Shown here piece after piece: positions 1-6,375 of a DNA stretch of 9,662 nucleotides (position 1 is its first letter; the number at the start of each line of letters is the position of its first letter). Below the pieces are notes generated by a model, which saw nothing but the letters and a program-made list of their open reading frames with translations, ran no database searches and was not told where the DNA came from. The DNA is from CAYRGQ01 sp964444885 (lineage in GTDB: Bacteria > Bacteroidota > Bacteroidia > Sphingobacteriales > Sphingobacteriaceae): positions 1 through 9,662 of the forward strand of contig CAYUIZ010000111.1 in the NCBI GenBank assembly GCA_964444885.1, read 5' to 3'. Made by a program: the position numbers and the translations under genes.

Positions 1-2
1 TA

Positions 3-605
3 GCGCTTTATGAAGTACTGTTATTTATATTTGGCAGTTTACTTTTTTTGGTCTTGCTCTTTCTGATCATCCTGTTTGCCCTGCGCAATAAGCCGCTCAA
101 ACCGCTTCTGCTGTTTTTTATCGTGCCTTTGATTATGCTGGGCTGGCCCTCTATTGCGAAGATAAAGATTGATGCTTCGGGGGTCGATCTCGTCAAAACG
201 CTGGAAAGGCTGGAGGACAGTCCCGACGATCCGGCGCTGCAGGCCGCGGTGGAACGTAATCTGGCCGAGCTGGAATCCAAGCAGATCAGTTCGCCAGAAA
301 CATTAACCACCATGGCCGAAGCGCAATTTGCATTGGGGAACGAAGACATCGCGCTGCAAACCCTCGAGCAGATTCCGGAAGAAGTCCAGGCTAATACTGG
401 GGCAGACCTGCTTCGGGCGACTATCCTCACCACGCAGGACGTGCGCCAAAAGATGGAGCAGGTAAGGTTAGCGCCCACGGAGCAACACATTGAAGCGCTC
501 GAGGCAACTAAAAACCAAGCGGCGCAGGCCAATAACAAGCTCGACAACGTCTATCTGCAACGGTATATCAGGCGGTCGGATTCACTGATTAACCGGGTTA
601 GATAG
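3..605 (+). CDS. 5'-truncated membrane protein with TPR-like soluble tail, unknown function
   Basis: The frame is open from the first bases of the window, so the start probably lies upstream; the first in-window start-like codon is TTG at 48, which falls inside a hydrophobic helix and is a poor start. The visible 200 residues begin with two strongly hydrophobic segments (about residues 5-27 and 33-51 of the visible part) joined by a short basic turn, RNKPLK. An acidic, Glu/Gln/Ala-rich soluble tail of about 145 residues follows. One stretch at about 97-125 (containing AEAQFALGNEDIALQTLEQI) resembles a tetratricopeptide helix pair. The C-terminus is basic and helical. The layout of two helices plus TPR-like helices recalls CcmI-type proteins, but I see no specific signature and do not assign it. 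The gene ends two bases before the ATG of a small ORF and may be cotranscribed with the AAA+ gene downstream. Confidence 0.7.
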   Translation, partial: ALYEVLLFIFGSLLFLVLLFLIILFALRNKPLKPLLLFFIVPLIMLGWPSIAKIKIDASGVDLVKTLERLEDSPDDPALQAAVERNLAELESKQISSPETLTTMAEAQFALGNEDIALQTLEQIPEEVQANTGADLLRATILTTQDVRQKMEQVRLAPTEQHIEALEATKNQAAQANNKLDNVYLQRYIRRSDSLINRVR

Positions 606-607
606 CC

Positions 608-763
608 ATGTATGAAAGTAACCTTTACGGACACTGGAACGGCGTCGCAATTTGCCCGAGCCATCGCCATGCCCGCAAGTGGGTTGTAGCCTATCTGCAT
701 CACGAAAGCCTACGTGCGTCAAGAGAAGGTCGGTTTATGCTGCTACGAAACGAATCATTATGA
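608..763 (+). CDS. Possible 51-codon small ORF overlapping the AAA+ gene start
   Basis: An ATG lies two bases after the stop of the upstream membrane-protein gene and opens a 51-residue frame rich in His and Arg (begins MYESNLYGHW, ends MLLRNESL). Its TGA overlaps the proposed ATG of the AAA+ ATPase gene in the arrangement ATGA, which is typical of translational coupling. Against it, the peptide has no recognisable domain, no clear Shine-Dalgarno site, and a codon third-position composition less GC-rich than its neighbours. It could be a true small gene, a leader peptide, the remnant of a decayed gene, or chance. Confidence 0.25.
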   Translation: MYESNLYGHWNGVAICPSHRHARKWVVAYLHHESLRASREGRFMLLRNESL

Positions 764-2085
764 AGCACTTGACATCCATCAAGCAGGGGCTTAGCCTCGT
801 TGAAAGCATCTTGGTCTCGCGGTTGCGCCGATTTTTCCGGCAGCCGGATGCTTCAGAAACATCATTAGACCAGCTAGATAACACGCAAGACGGGCTGATT
901 AACGATGTTGTACATTCGCTGACGATTGAAGAACAGCTGATTTTTTGGGTCAGTTTAGCCCCCCACATCGAGCCCGCCTTCTACGACCGCATTATCCAGC
1001 AGTTCTTGCCGGACGGCGGAGACATTATCGAAATGGGCGGGGTCAAGAACACCGGCAATCACCGGGGATTCCTGCCTACGGGCGAGACCGCCCTTTTTAT
1101 TATCGCCGGGGACGACTTGCAAAAACGGCTGGAAGCCCAAAAATTCCTGTTGGGCGGGGGTCGGTTGGTAAAGGAAGGCATTTTATCCATGGAGCGGGTG
1201 AAGGAAGGCGAACCTCCCATGAGTGGCCGCCTAGTCGTGTCGTCCGAGTGGCTAGCCAAGTTGCTGATAGGCAGCGAGCAAATGCCGGCATTTGGACCGG
1301 ACTTCCCGGCAAAGCCGATCAGCACCGAACTGGATTGGGCGGATTTGGTTCTTGCCGAAAAGACGGCGGCACAATTAGCGGATATTAAAACCTGGCTGGA
1401 AAACAACGACGCGCTGCTCGATGCGTGGGGGATGCGCAAACTCATCAAGCCCGGTTACCGGTCGCTGTTTTATGGCCCACCCGGTACGGGGAAAACCTTC
1501 ACCGCCATGTTGCTGGGTAAGGAGTTTAAGCGCGGTGTGTTCCGGATAGATCTTTCGCAGGTTGTGTCAAAATACATTGGCGAAACCGAAAAAAACCTCG
1601 AAAAAATCTTCCAGCAAGCGGCAAACCGGGATTGGATCCTCTTTTTCGACGAGGCTGACGCGCTGTTCGGAAAACGGACCAGCGTCCAGGATGCGCACGA
1701 CCGTTATGCCAACCAGGAAGTTTCCTACCTGCTGCAGCGGGTAGAGGACTTCCCCGGCTTGGTCATCCTAGCATCCAACTTCAAGAACAATATCGACAAG
1801 GCGTTCGTCCGCCGGTTTAATTCGATCATCCATTTCCCGATGCCCACGGCAGATGAGCGGCGCGCGCTCTGGCGGAGCATTGTCCCCCAAAAGGCCAAGC
1901 TAGCCAAAGACACGCGCTTGGAGTGGTTTGCGGATAAGTATGAGCTCAGTGGCGCTTCGATTGTACAGGCGGTGCACTATGCGTCTTTAAAGGCGTTTTC
2001 GGAAAAACGGACCTATTTGGAAAAGGACGACCTGTTGGTTGCCATACAGCGCGAGTTTGAAAAGGAAGACCGCGTATTCAAGTAG
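760..2085 (+). CDS. AAA+ ATPase of the contractile-injection-system (Afp15/Pvc15-like) type
   Basis: The product is a 441-residue ATPase. The N-terminal part (about 1-190) carries the segment FLPTGETALFIIAGDDLQKR at 104-123, which I associate with ATPases of extracellular contractile injection clusters in Bacteroidota. The AAA+ core follows: Walker A GPPGTGKT at 239-246, a pore-region KYIGETEKNL at 271-280, Walker B ILFFDEAD at 293-300, sensor-1 Asn340, and arginine-finger candidates Arg351/Arg352. A small C-terminal lid with a GAS sensor-2 region at 398-400 lacks an obvious sensor-2 Arg. There is no signal peptide or membrane helix, so it is cytoplasmic. In injection-system clusters such ATPases are thought to aid particle assembly or disassembly. 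I chose the ATG at 760 because a TTG at 652 in the same frame adds 36 unlikely residues. No sheath, tube or baseplate gene is visible, so the role here is open. Confidence 0.85.
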   Translation: MKHLTSIKQGLSLVESILVSRLRRFFRQPDASETSLDQLDNTQDGLINDVVHSLTIEEQLIFWVSLAPHIEPAFYDRIIQQFLPDGGDIIEMGGVKNTGNHRGFLPTGETALFIIAGDDLQKRLEAQKFLLGGGRLVKEGILSMERVKEGEPPMSGRLVVSSEWLAKLLIGSEQMPAFGPDFPAKPISTELDWADLVLAEKTAAQLADIKTWLENNDALLDAWGMRKLIKPGYRSLFYGPPGTGKTFTAMLLGKEFKRGVFRIDLSQVVSKYIGETEKNLEKIFQQAANRDWILFFDEADALFGKRTSVQDAHDRYANQEVSYLLQRVEDFPGLVILASNFKNNIDKAFVRRFNSIIHFPMPTADERRALWRSIVPQKAKLAKDTRLEWFADKYELSGASIVQAVHYASLKAFSEKRTYLEKDDLLVAIQREFEKEDRVFK

Positions 2086-2097
2086 CGGCACAGACAC

Positions 2098-2751
2098 TTA
2101 TGGACTTTCTAGCAGAAAGACATACAGGCTTTTGGGGCCGTGTGCACCCAGCACGAGCGTTTTTTCGATGTCGGCCGTGCGGCTGGGTCCGGTGATGGCC
2201 GTGATCGAGCTCGGCAACGTGTCCCCGTATTTTTCCTTGAGCAGGGCAAGACCGTCTTTAATGTCCAGTACTAACTGTGAGGTGCGGGCGATGACCACGT
2301 GTACATGTGGATATATACTCAGCCTACGCCCCGCGCTTCCGGCGTTGCTAACCAAGACGCTGCCGTGCCGCGCGATCAGCGCTTCGCACCCCGTAATGCC
2401 GATTTCGGCATCCTCAAATTGCGTGTCGGTACGGTAATAAGGGAATTCATACGTGTCCAGCAGGTGCTGGATGCCTTCGTCCCATACGTATAGCTTATTT
2501 AGCTTTTCCTTTTCGGTCATCGCCAGCAGATTCTCTACCAGCTGTATTTCGTCTTCGCAGTAGACAAAATGGCCGGCTACGGCCGTCAGCCGTTCGGCAA
2601 ACAAGATGTCGAGCGCAGACTCGTCTACCGGCTCGTACATGGGCGATTCCTCGAAAGCGGGGTACGGATGCTCTCGCTTTTGGAGCAGCGCATGCCGCAC
2701 TTTTTTGAGCATCTGCTCTTTGGCTGTTGTCCCTCTAACGTTTTTAGCCAC
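2098..2751 (-). CDS. LUD-domain (LutC/YkgG-like) protein
   Basis: The 217-residue product matches the LUD family (LutC-type). The C-terminal half holds the family signature ITGPSRTADIEKTLVLGAHG at 186-205, and the middle has ALIARHGSVLVSNAG at 124-138. The N-terminus is a short basic helix (KEQMLKKVRHALLQKR). LutC belongs to the iron-sulfur lactate-oxidation complex LutABC, but no lutA or lutB is present here. In Bacteroidota this solitary form is commonly found beside ftsH and its role is not established, so I give no symbol. It is cytoplasmic, with no signal peptide or membrane segment. The start is GTG at 2751, because the next upstream in-frame codons run into TGA. An ATG at 2712 would remove part of the conserved first helix. 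It is third in the rsfS-ftsH-LUD unit, but an intrinsic terminator lies just before it. Confidence 0.88.
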   Translation of the reverse strand: MAKNVRGTTAKEQMLKKVRHALLQKREHPYPAFEESPMYEPVDESALDILFAERLTAVAGHFVYCEDEIQLVENLLAMTEKEKLNKLYVWDEGIQHLLDTYEFPYYRTDTQFEDAEIGITGCEALIARHGSVLVSNAGSAGRRLSIYPHVHVVIARTSQLVLDIKDGLALLKEKYGDTLPSSITAITGPSRTADIEKTLVLGAHGPKSLYVFLLESP

Positions 2752-2765
2752 GTTCCATCAATGTT

Positions 2766-2804
2766 AAAAAACAAAGCCAATCTATCCGGTGACGACTGGC
2801 TTTG
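2766..2804 (-). terminator. Intrinsic terminator between ftsH and the LUD gene
   Basis: On the minus strand CAAAGCCAGTC pairs with GATTGGCTTTG (plus-strand arms 2794-2804 and 2772-2782). That gives an 11-bp stem with one G-U pair and an 11-base loop, followed directly by six T (plus-strand A run 2766-2771). It lies 27 bases past the ftsH stop and 15 bases before the LUD start. It probably ends most ftsH transcripts and lets only some read through, unless the LUD gene has its own promoter; I see no convincing one. Confidence 0.8.
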
Positions 2805-2830
2805 CATAGGTGTTACTATTCAGGCAATCA

Positions 2831-4942
2831 TCAATCCGATTGCTTCGGGTCTGCCTTGTCGCTCTCCGTGGTCGGCGTGCTTGACAAGGTATCCGAGTTG
2901 TCTTGGATTCCTTCGTGTACGAGCCCTTCGGCTGCTTTGCGCTGATCGCTTTCGTCAGCAGGCCCGTTGACGTATTCGTCGTAGGTCGTCCGATGATCAA
3001 ACGGGCGCTTGCCGAGAATTTCCTCCAGGTCTGACTGAAATAGGATTTCCTTCTCCAGCAGTTTTTCTGCCAGCGCGATCAGCCCCTCTTGGTTTTCCAA
3101 TAGCAGCTCCTTGGTTTTCGTGTATACCTCCTCAATCAGTTTGCGCACTTCTCCGTCGATTAACTCAGCGGTGTTTTCTGAGTACGGACGCTGGAATTGC
3201 GCTTCTTGACTGTCATTGAAGGACACGTTGCCGACGCGTTCGTTCATGCCGTATACAGACACCATGGCGTACGCCAGCTTGGTGATGCGCTCCAGGTCAT
3301 TCTGCGCGCCGGTGGATATCTTGCCAAAGGTGATGTCCTCGGCCACTCGTCCGCCCATGGTCATGCACATGCCGTCGACCAGCTGTTCCGTCGTGTAGAG
3401 GAACTGTTCTTTGGGTAGGTATTGGGCGTAGCCCAATGCCGCCACACCGCGCGGTACGATGGATACTTTCACCAGCGGGTCGGCATGCTCGAGGAACCAG
3501 CCCGCAATCGCGTGTCCGGCTTCGTGGTAAGCAACGATGCGCTTTTCCTCCGGAGAAATAATTTTGTTCTTCTTCTCCAGTCCGCCGATGACGCGGTCGA
3601 TCGCATCGTGAAAATCTTGCATCTCTATCGCAGGCTTGCTGCGCCTTGCGGCAATCAGCGCGGCCTCGTTACAGACGTTGGCAATCTCCGCTCCCGCAAA
3701 CCCGGGGGTCTGCGCCGAAAGCTTCTTCGCGTCTACTTCAGACGCCAGCTTGAGCGGTTTGAGGTGGACTTTGAAAATCTGCTCCCGACCCACGAGGTCC
3801 GGTTTGTCGATCGATATCTGCCTGTCAAAGCGTCCGGGCCTCAGCAGCGCGGAGTCCAGTACGTCGGGTCGGTTGGTCGCCGCCATGATGATAATGCCGG
3901 AGTCCGTGCCGAAGCCGTCCATTTCAACGAGCAGCTGGTTCAAGGTGTTTTCACGCTCGTCGTTGCCGCCCATCACGCTGTTTTTTCCCCGTGCGCGGCC
4001 GATGGCGTCGATTTCGTCGATAAAAATGATACATGGAGCTTTATCCTTGGCCTGCTTGAATAAATCTCGCACGCGCGATGCACCCACCCCGACAAACATC
4101 TCCACAAAGTCCGATCCCGAAAGGGAGAAAAACGGCACCTGTGCTTCGCCCGCGACGGCTTTGGCTAGCAATGTTTTCCCCGTTCCCGGCGAACCGACGA
4201 GCAAGGCTCCTTTGGGGATCTTGCCACCCAGGTTGGTGTATTTCTTTGGGTTTTTCAGGAAGTCGACGATCTCCATCACCTCCTGTTTTGCTTCCTCCAG
4301 TCCCGCCACGTCGCTAAACGTGATGGCGACCTGCGACTCCTTATCGAACAGGGTGGCTTTGGATTTGCCAATGTTGAATAACTGTCCGCCACCGCCGCCG
4401 GCACCACCACCCATCCGTCGGATAATGAATATCCAGAAAAAGATGATCAGCAACAGCGGCAGCATGATGGAGAATATCCAGCCGCTCCACGCGTTGGTGC
4501 GGTCTTCCAGCCGGATATGCACCCGATCCTCTTGGGGTGTGTCTGCTTGGGCCAGTTCCAGCTTGCGCTCCAGTGTCTCAAACGACCCGTCCGTAAATTC
4601 GTATTGCGGCGCGGTGGAGGGCGCCAGGGCCAAATTGTTTGACGTAGGCCTCACGTCCGCGTACTTCGGGTCGGAAAGCCGATCCTTCTTGATGTACACC
4701 TCGGCATACACAATGTTGTTGCGGTTGTAAGCTACAAGTTTTTCGACATCGCCGGTATTGAGGATGTCGGTTTCAAATTCATTATACGTGATGCGTTCGG
4801 GCTTATCGCCCGTGAATAAAAATTGCAACGCAAAAAAACCAAGTATCATCGCGATCCACAGCCACATGATATTAAATCGGGGGGGCTTGGGCGCGATTTT
4901 CTTGCTTGGAATTTTTTTCATTCCGTCCGGTCCGTTTGGCAT
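2831..4942 (-). CDS. ftsH: ATP-dependent zinc metalloprotease FtsH
   Basis: This 703-residue membrane-anchored AAA+ protease degrades misfolded membrane proteins and short-lived regulators as a hexamer. Domains in order: a basic N-terminus, membrane helix 1 (about 25-43), an extracytoplasmic domain (44-152), helix 2 (about 153-175), a Gly-rich linker (178-186), and the AAA+ module with Walker A GSPGTGKT at 250-257 and Walker B IIFIDE at 305-310. The second region of homology ends in RPGRFDR (368-374) with the arginine fingers. The zinc site is HEAGH at 473-477, with the third ligand probably Asp549 in TGAQNDLERIT. An acidic, Ser/Asp-rich tail follows residue 660. The start ATG at 4942 has an unusually good Shine-Dalgarno (GAGGAG, plus strand 4954-4959); Met8 is an alternative. 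Walker A has Ser where GPPGTGKT is the common form; this should not stop ATP binding. It lies 30 bases after rsfS, so the two are probably one operon. Confidence 0.98.
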   Translation of the reverse strand: MPNGPDGMKKIPSKKIAPKPPRFNIMWLWIAMILGFFALQFLFTGDKPERITYNEFETDILNTGDVEKLVAYNRNNIVYAEVYIKKDRLSDPKYADVRPTSNNLALAPSTAPQYEFTDGSFETLERKLELAQADTPQEDRVHIRLEDRTNAWSGWIFSIMLPLLLIIFFWIFIIRRMGGGAGGGGGQLFNIGKSKATLFDKESQVAITFSDVAGLEEAKQEVMEIVDFLKNPKKYTNLGGKIPKGALLVGSPGTGKTLLAKAVAGEAQVPFFSLSGSDFVEMFVGVGASRVRDLFKQAKDKAPCIIFIDEIDAIGRARGKNSVMGGNDERENTLNQLLVEMDGFGTDSGIIIMAATNRPDVLDSALLRPGRFDRQISIDKPDLVGREQIFKVHLKPLKLASEVDAKKLSAQTPGFAGAEIANVCNEAALIAARRSKPAIEMQDFHDAIDRVIGGLEKKNKIISPEEKRIVAYHEAGHAIAGWFLEHADPLVKVSIVPRGVAALGYAQYLPKEQFLYTTEQLVDGMCMTMGGRVAEDITFGKISTGAQNDLERITKLAYAMVSVYGMNERVGNVSFNDSQEAQFQRPYSENTAELIDGEVRKLIEEVYTKTKELLLENQEGLIALAEKLLEKEILFQSDLEEILGKRPFDHRTTYDEYVNGPADESDQRKAAEGLVHEGIQDNSDTLSSTPTTESDKADPKQSD

Positions 4943-4953
4943 TTCTCTTTTTT

Positions 4954-4959
4954 CTCCTC
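4954..4959 (-). promoter_or_regulatory. Strong ribosome binding site of ftsH
   Basis: GAGGAG on the minus strand is followed by a purine-only spacer of 11 bases and the ftsH ATG. Most genes here have only A-rich leaders, so this site stands out. It supports the start at 4942 over the internal Met8. Confidence 0.65.
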
Positions 4960-4972
4960 TTTTAACTAAAAA

Positions 4973-5347
4973 CTACGCGCTTTTATAATATTGCGCCTCT
5001 GCGTCGCCCCACAAGTCTTCAATGCCGAAATGCTGCCGCGTGTCGGTTTTGAAAATATGAACGACGACATCCACAAAATCCAACAGGATCCATTCTCCTT
5101 GCTCCAGGCCCTCTTTATGCCAAGGGTCTTGTTGCAGGGCTTTATAGACTTCCTCCTCCACGCTTTTTGCTAGCGCCTTTACTTGCGCGGATGACTCGGC
5201 ATGGCAAATCACGAAATAATCGGCTACTGAGCTATGTATATTCCGCAGGTCTAACCGCACAATTTCATTGCCTTTCTTTTCCTGCATCCCATATACCGCA
5301 ACCTCCGATAGACGGGCGGAAAGTCCTGAGCTACTATTTTTTACCAT
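4973..5347 (-). CDS. rsfS: Ribosome silencing factor RsfS
   Basis: The 124-residue product belongs to the RsfS/Iojap (DUF143) family. These proteins bind ribosomal protein uL14 on the large subunit and block joining of the subunits when nutrients are scarce. Family motifs visible are VADYFVICHAESSAQVKALA at 41-60 and, after an acidic turn, GEWILLDFVDVVVHIF at 84-99. The closing signature HFGIEDLWGDA is at 106-116. The length is normal for the family, with about 12 extra residues at the N-terminus. The ATG at 5347 is the natural start. It is the first gene of the minus-strand unit leading into ftsH, and it faces birA across only 48 bases. A near-match to the phylum -7 element, TTACTTTG (plus strand 5399-5406), lies upstream but has no good -33 partner. 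Confidence 0.95.
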   Translation of the reverse strand: MVKNSSSGLSARLSEVAVYGMQEKKGNEIVRLDLRNIHSSVADYFVICHAESSAQVKALAKSVEEEVYKALQQDPWHKEGLEQGEWILLDFVDVVVHIFKTDTRQHFGIEDLWGDAEAQYYKSA

Positions 5348-5357
5348 TAAAATGTTA

Positions 5358-5365
5358 TAGTTTTG
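5358..5365 (+). promoter_or_regulatory. Candidate -7 promoter element for birA
   Basis: TAGTTTTG fits the Bacteroidota -7 consensus TAnnTTTG exactly. It lies 30 bases before the TTG proposed as the birA start, which would leave a leader of about 25 bases. I see no clear TTTG at the expected -33 distance, so the match could be chance. It overlaps a TTG at 5363, which argues against that codon being the birA start. Confidence 0.35.
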
Positions 5366-5395
5366 GGCACTATTACCTTTATACTCATATCTCTA

Positions 5396-6169
5396 TTGCA
5401 AAGTAACACATTTTCAGGGGCAAATGTTGGACAAAATATCATTACATTGTCTGAAACCCCCTCTACTAACGAGTACCTTAAGCAGTGTCTGTCAAAATCT
5501 ACGCCACTAGACGAAGGTACTGTAATAATGGCAGTCCGGCAAACGGCGGGGAAGGGGCAACGGGGCGCAATATGGGAAAGCGAAGCTGGCAAAAACCTAA
5601 CGTGCAGTGTTTTGCTTTACCCAACGTTCATCGAGCCACAACGGCAGTTCCTCCTTACGGTGGCCGTTAGTGTGGCGGTCGCGCAGACGCTGGAGGAGTA
5701 CACGTCGGCACCGGTTCGCATCAAGTGGCCCAACGATATCTACGTGGAAGACCGCAAGATTGCCGGCATGCTGATCGAGAACCAAGTGCGAGGCACCCGT
5801 TGGAAGTCGGCAGTCGTCGGGCTCGGTATTAATGTCAACCAAGATGTTTTTGCGGAAACAATCGCCGAACGGGCCACATCCCTCAAAATTGTTACGGGCT
5901 CAGCGCACGATTTGCGCGCGCTGTTGTCAAGGCTGTGTCATTATATGGGAAAGGCCTACGGTTTGCTGCAACGGCAGGGCGAGGGTGCGTTGCGCAACGC
6001 ATACCATACGCGGGTGTTTGCCCGCGATGAACTCCGTTATTTTACGGTAGAAGGCAACGTGGAAGTAAAAGGAAAGATATTGGGTGTTAGTGAATTAGGG
6101 GATTTGCTAGTTGATTTCAACGGATACACGGTGGCGTTCGGTGCCAAAGAGATTGCCTACGTGTTCTGA
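5396..6169 (+). CDS. birA: Biotin--[acetyl-CoA-carboxylase] ligase
   Basis: The product is a biotin protein ligase that makes biotinyl-AMP and transfers biotin to a lysine of the biotin carrier protein of acetyl-CoA carboxylase and related enzymes. With the TTG start at 5396 it has 257 residues. Visible motifs are ETPSTNEYL at 20-28, the biotinyl-AMP loop TAGKGQRGAIW at 50-60 (GRGRRG-like), KWPNDIYV at 110-117, the catalytic-lysine segment DRKIAGMLIE at 119-128, and GLGINVN at 142-148. A C-terminal SH3-like domain spans about 212-257. There is no N-terminal helix-turn-helix, so it is a monofunctional ligase and not a biotin repressor. No ATG lies near the conserved N-terminus. TTG at 5396 gives MQSNTFSGANVGQNII, which fits family N-termini; TTG at 5363 would add 11 hydrophobic residues. 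It is divergent from rsfS. Confidence 0.93.
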   Translation: MQSNTFSGANVGQNIITLSETPSTNEYLKQCLSKSTPLDEGTVIMAVRQTAGKGQRGAIWESEAGKNLTCSVLLYPTFIEPQRQFLLTVAVSVAVAQTLEEYTSAPVRIKWPNDIYVEDRKIAGMLIENQVRGTRWKSAVVGLGINVNQDVFAETIAERATSLKIVTGSAHDLRALLSRLCHYMGKAYGLLQRQGEGALRNAYHTRVFARDELRYFTVEGNVEVKGKILGVSELGDLLVDFNGYTVAFGAKEIAYVF

Positions 6170-6375
6170 GCGCGCTTGTGCGGCGTAAAACATTCGGCGC
6201 GGCACCCCTTGGCGCGAGGGCGCTGGCAGCAAAACACTCGTTCTTTGCGTAGAAATTTCTTATTTTTGTACCTTGTTTCGTAAAAGCCTGCCATGAATAG
6301 GCGCTTGGCGTTAAACCCCGGTGCCGAATCGGTGTCCTAAATCATAGGATTACGAACGTAAAAAAGGAAAGAAAG
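6170..6375 (+). other. birA to nDsbD intergenic region with possible structured leader
   Basis: This gap of 206 bases has three zones. Positions 6170-6235 are GC-rich with repeated GCGC/GGCGCG words (GGCGCG at 6196 and 6211) but no T run, so no canonical birA terminator is visible. Positions 6240-6285 are AT-rich and hold the candidate promoter. Positions 6286-6375 form the probable leader, with short inverted repeats: GCCT with AGGC around 6286-6302, and TCCTA with TAGGA at about 6336-6350. I recognise no riboswitch class. A purine-rich site AAGGAAAG at 6364-6371 precedes the next ATG. Confidence 0.4.
6261..6268 (+). promoter_or_regulatory. Candidate promoter (-7 element) for the nDsbD gene
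   Basis: TATTTTTG matches TAnnTTTG exactly, inside a locally AT-rich patch (6250-6285) of an otherwise GC-rich gap. TTTG at 6244-6247 is upstream but spaced 13 bases, shorter than the usual 19 or so. Transcription from here would give a leader of about 100 bases before the ATG at 6376. Confidence 0.45.

Noticed and set aside
8..547. Minus-strand open frame of 179 codons opposite the first gene
   Set aside because: It is a Ser/Ala/Cys-rich translation without domains, opposite a frame that shows coherent membrane helices and a TPR-like tail.
652..759. TTG start at 652 for the AAA+ ATPase
   Set aside because: The extra 36 residues are Cys/Pro/Arg-rich and unlike the family. The ATG at 760 begins a plausible helix and leaves a protein of normal length.
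2098..2751. Calling the LUD gene lutC of a lactate-utilisation operon
   Set aside because: No lutA or lutB partner is present, and the context is rsfS-ftsH. The family alone does not justify the pathway.
3422..4063. Second plus-strand open frame of 213 codons over ftsH
   Set aside because: It overlaps ftsH and the other antisense frame, has no recognisable domain, and has a composition typical of a shadow frame.
3636..4730. Open frame of 364 codons on the plus strand, antisense to ftsH
   Set aside because: It lies entirely opposite the well-conserved ftsH coding sequence, its product is a low-complexity Ser/Pro-rich translation with no domain, and it is explained by codon bias in the real gene.
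5363..5395. birA starting at TTG 5363
   Set aside because: It adds a hydrophobic stretch not expected in a cytoplasmic ligase, and it overlaps a perfect -7 promoter element.
6336..6350. Small hairpin TCCTA/TAGGA read as a terminator
   Set aside because: The stem is only 5 bp and no T run follows. It lies in the leader of the next gene.
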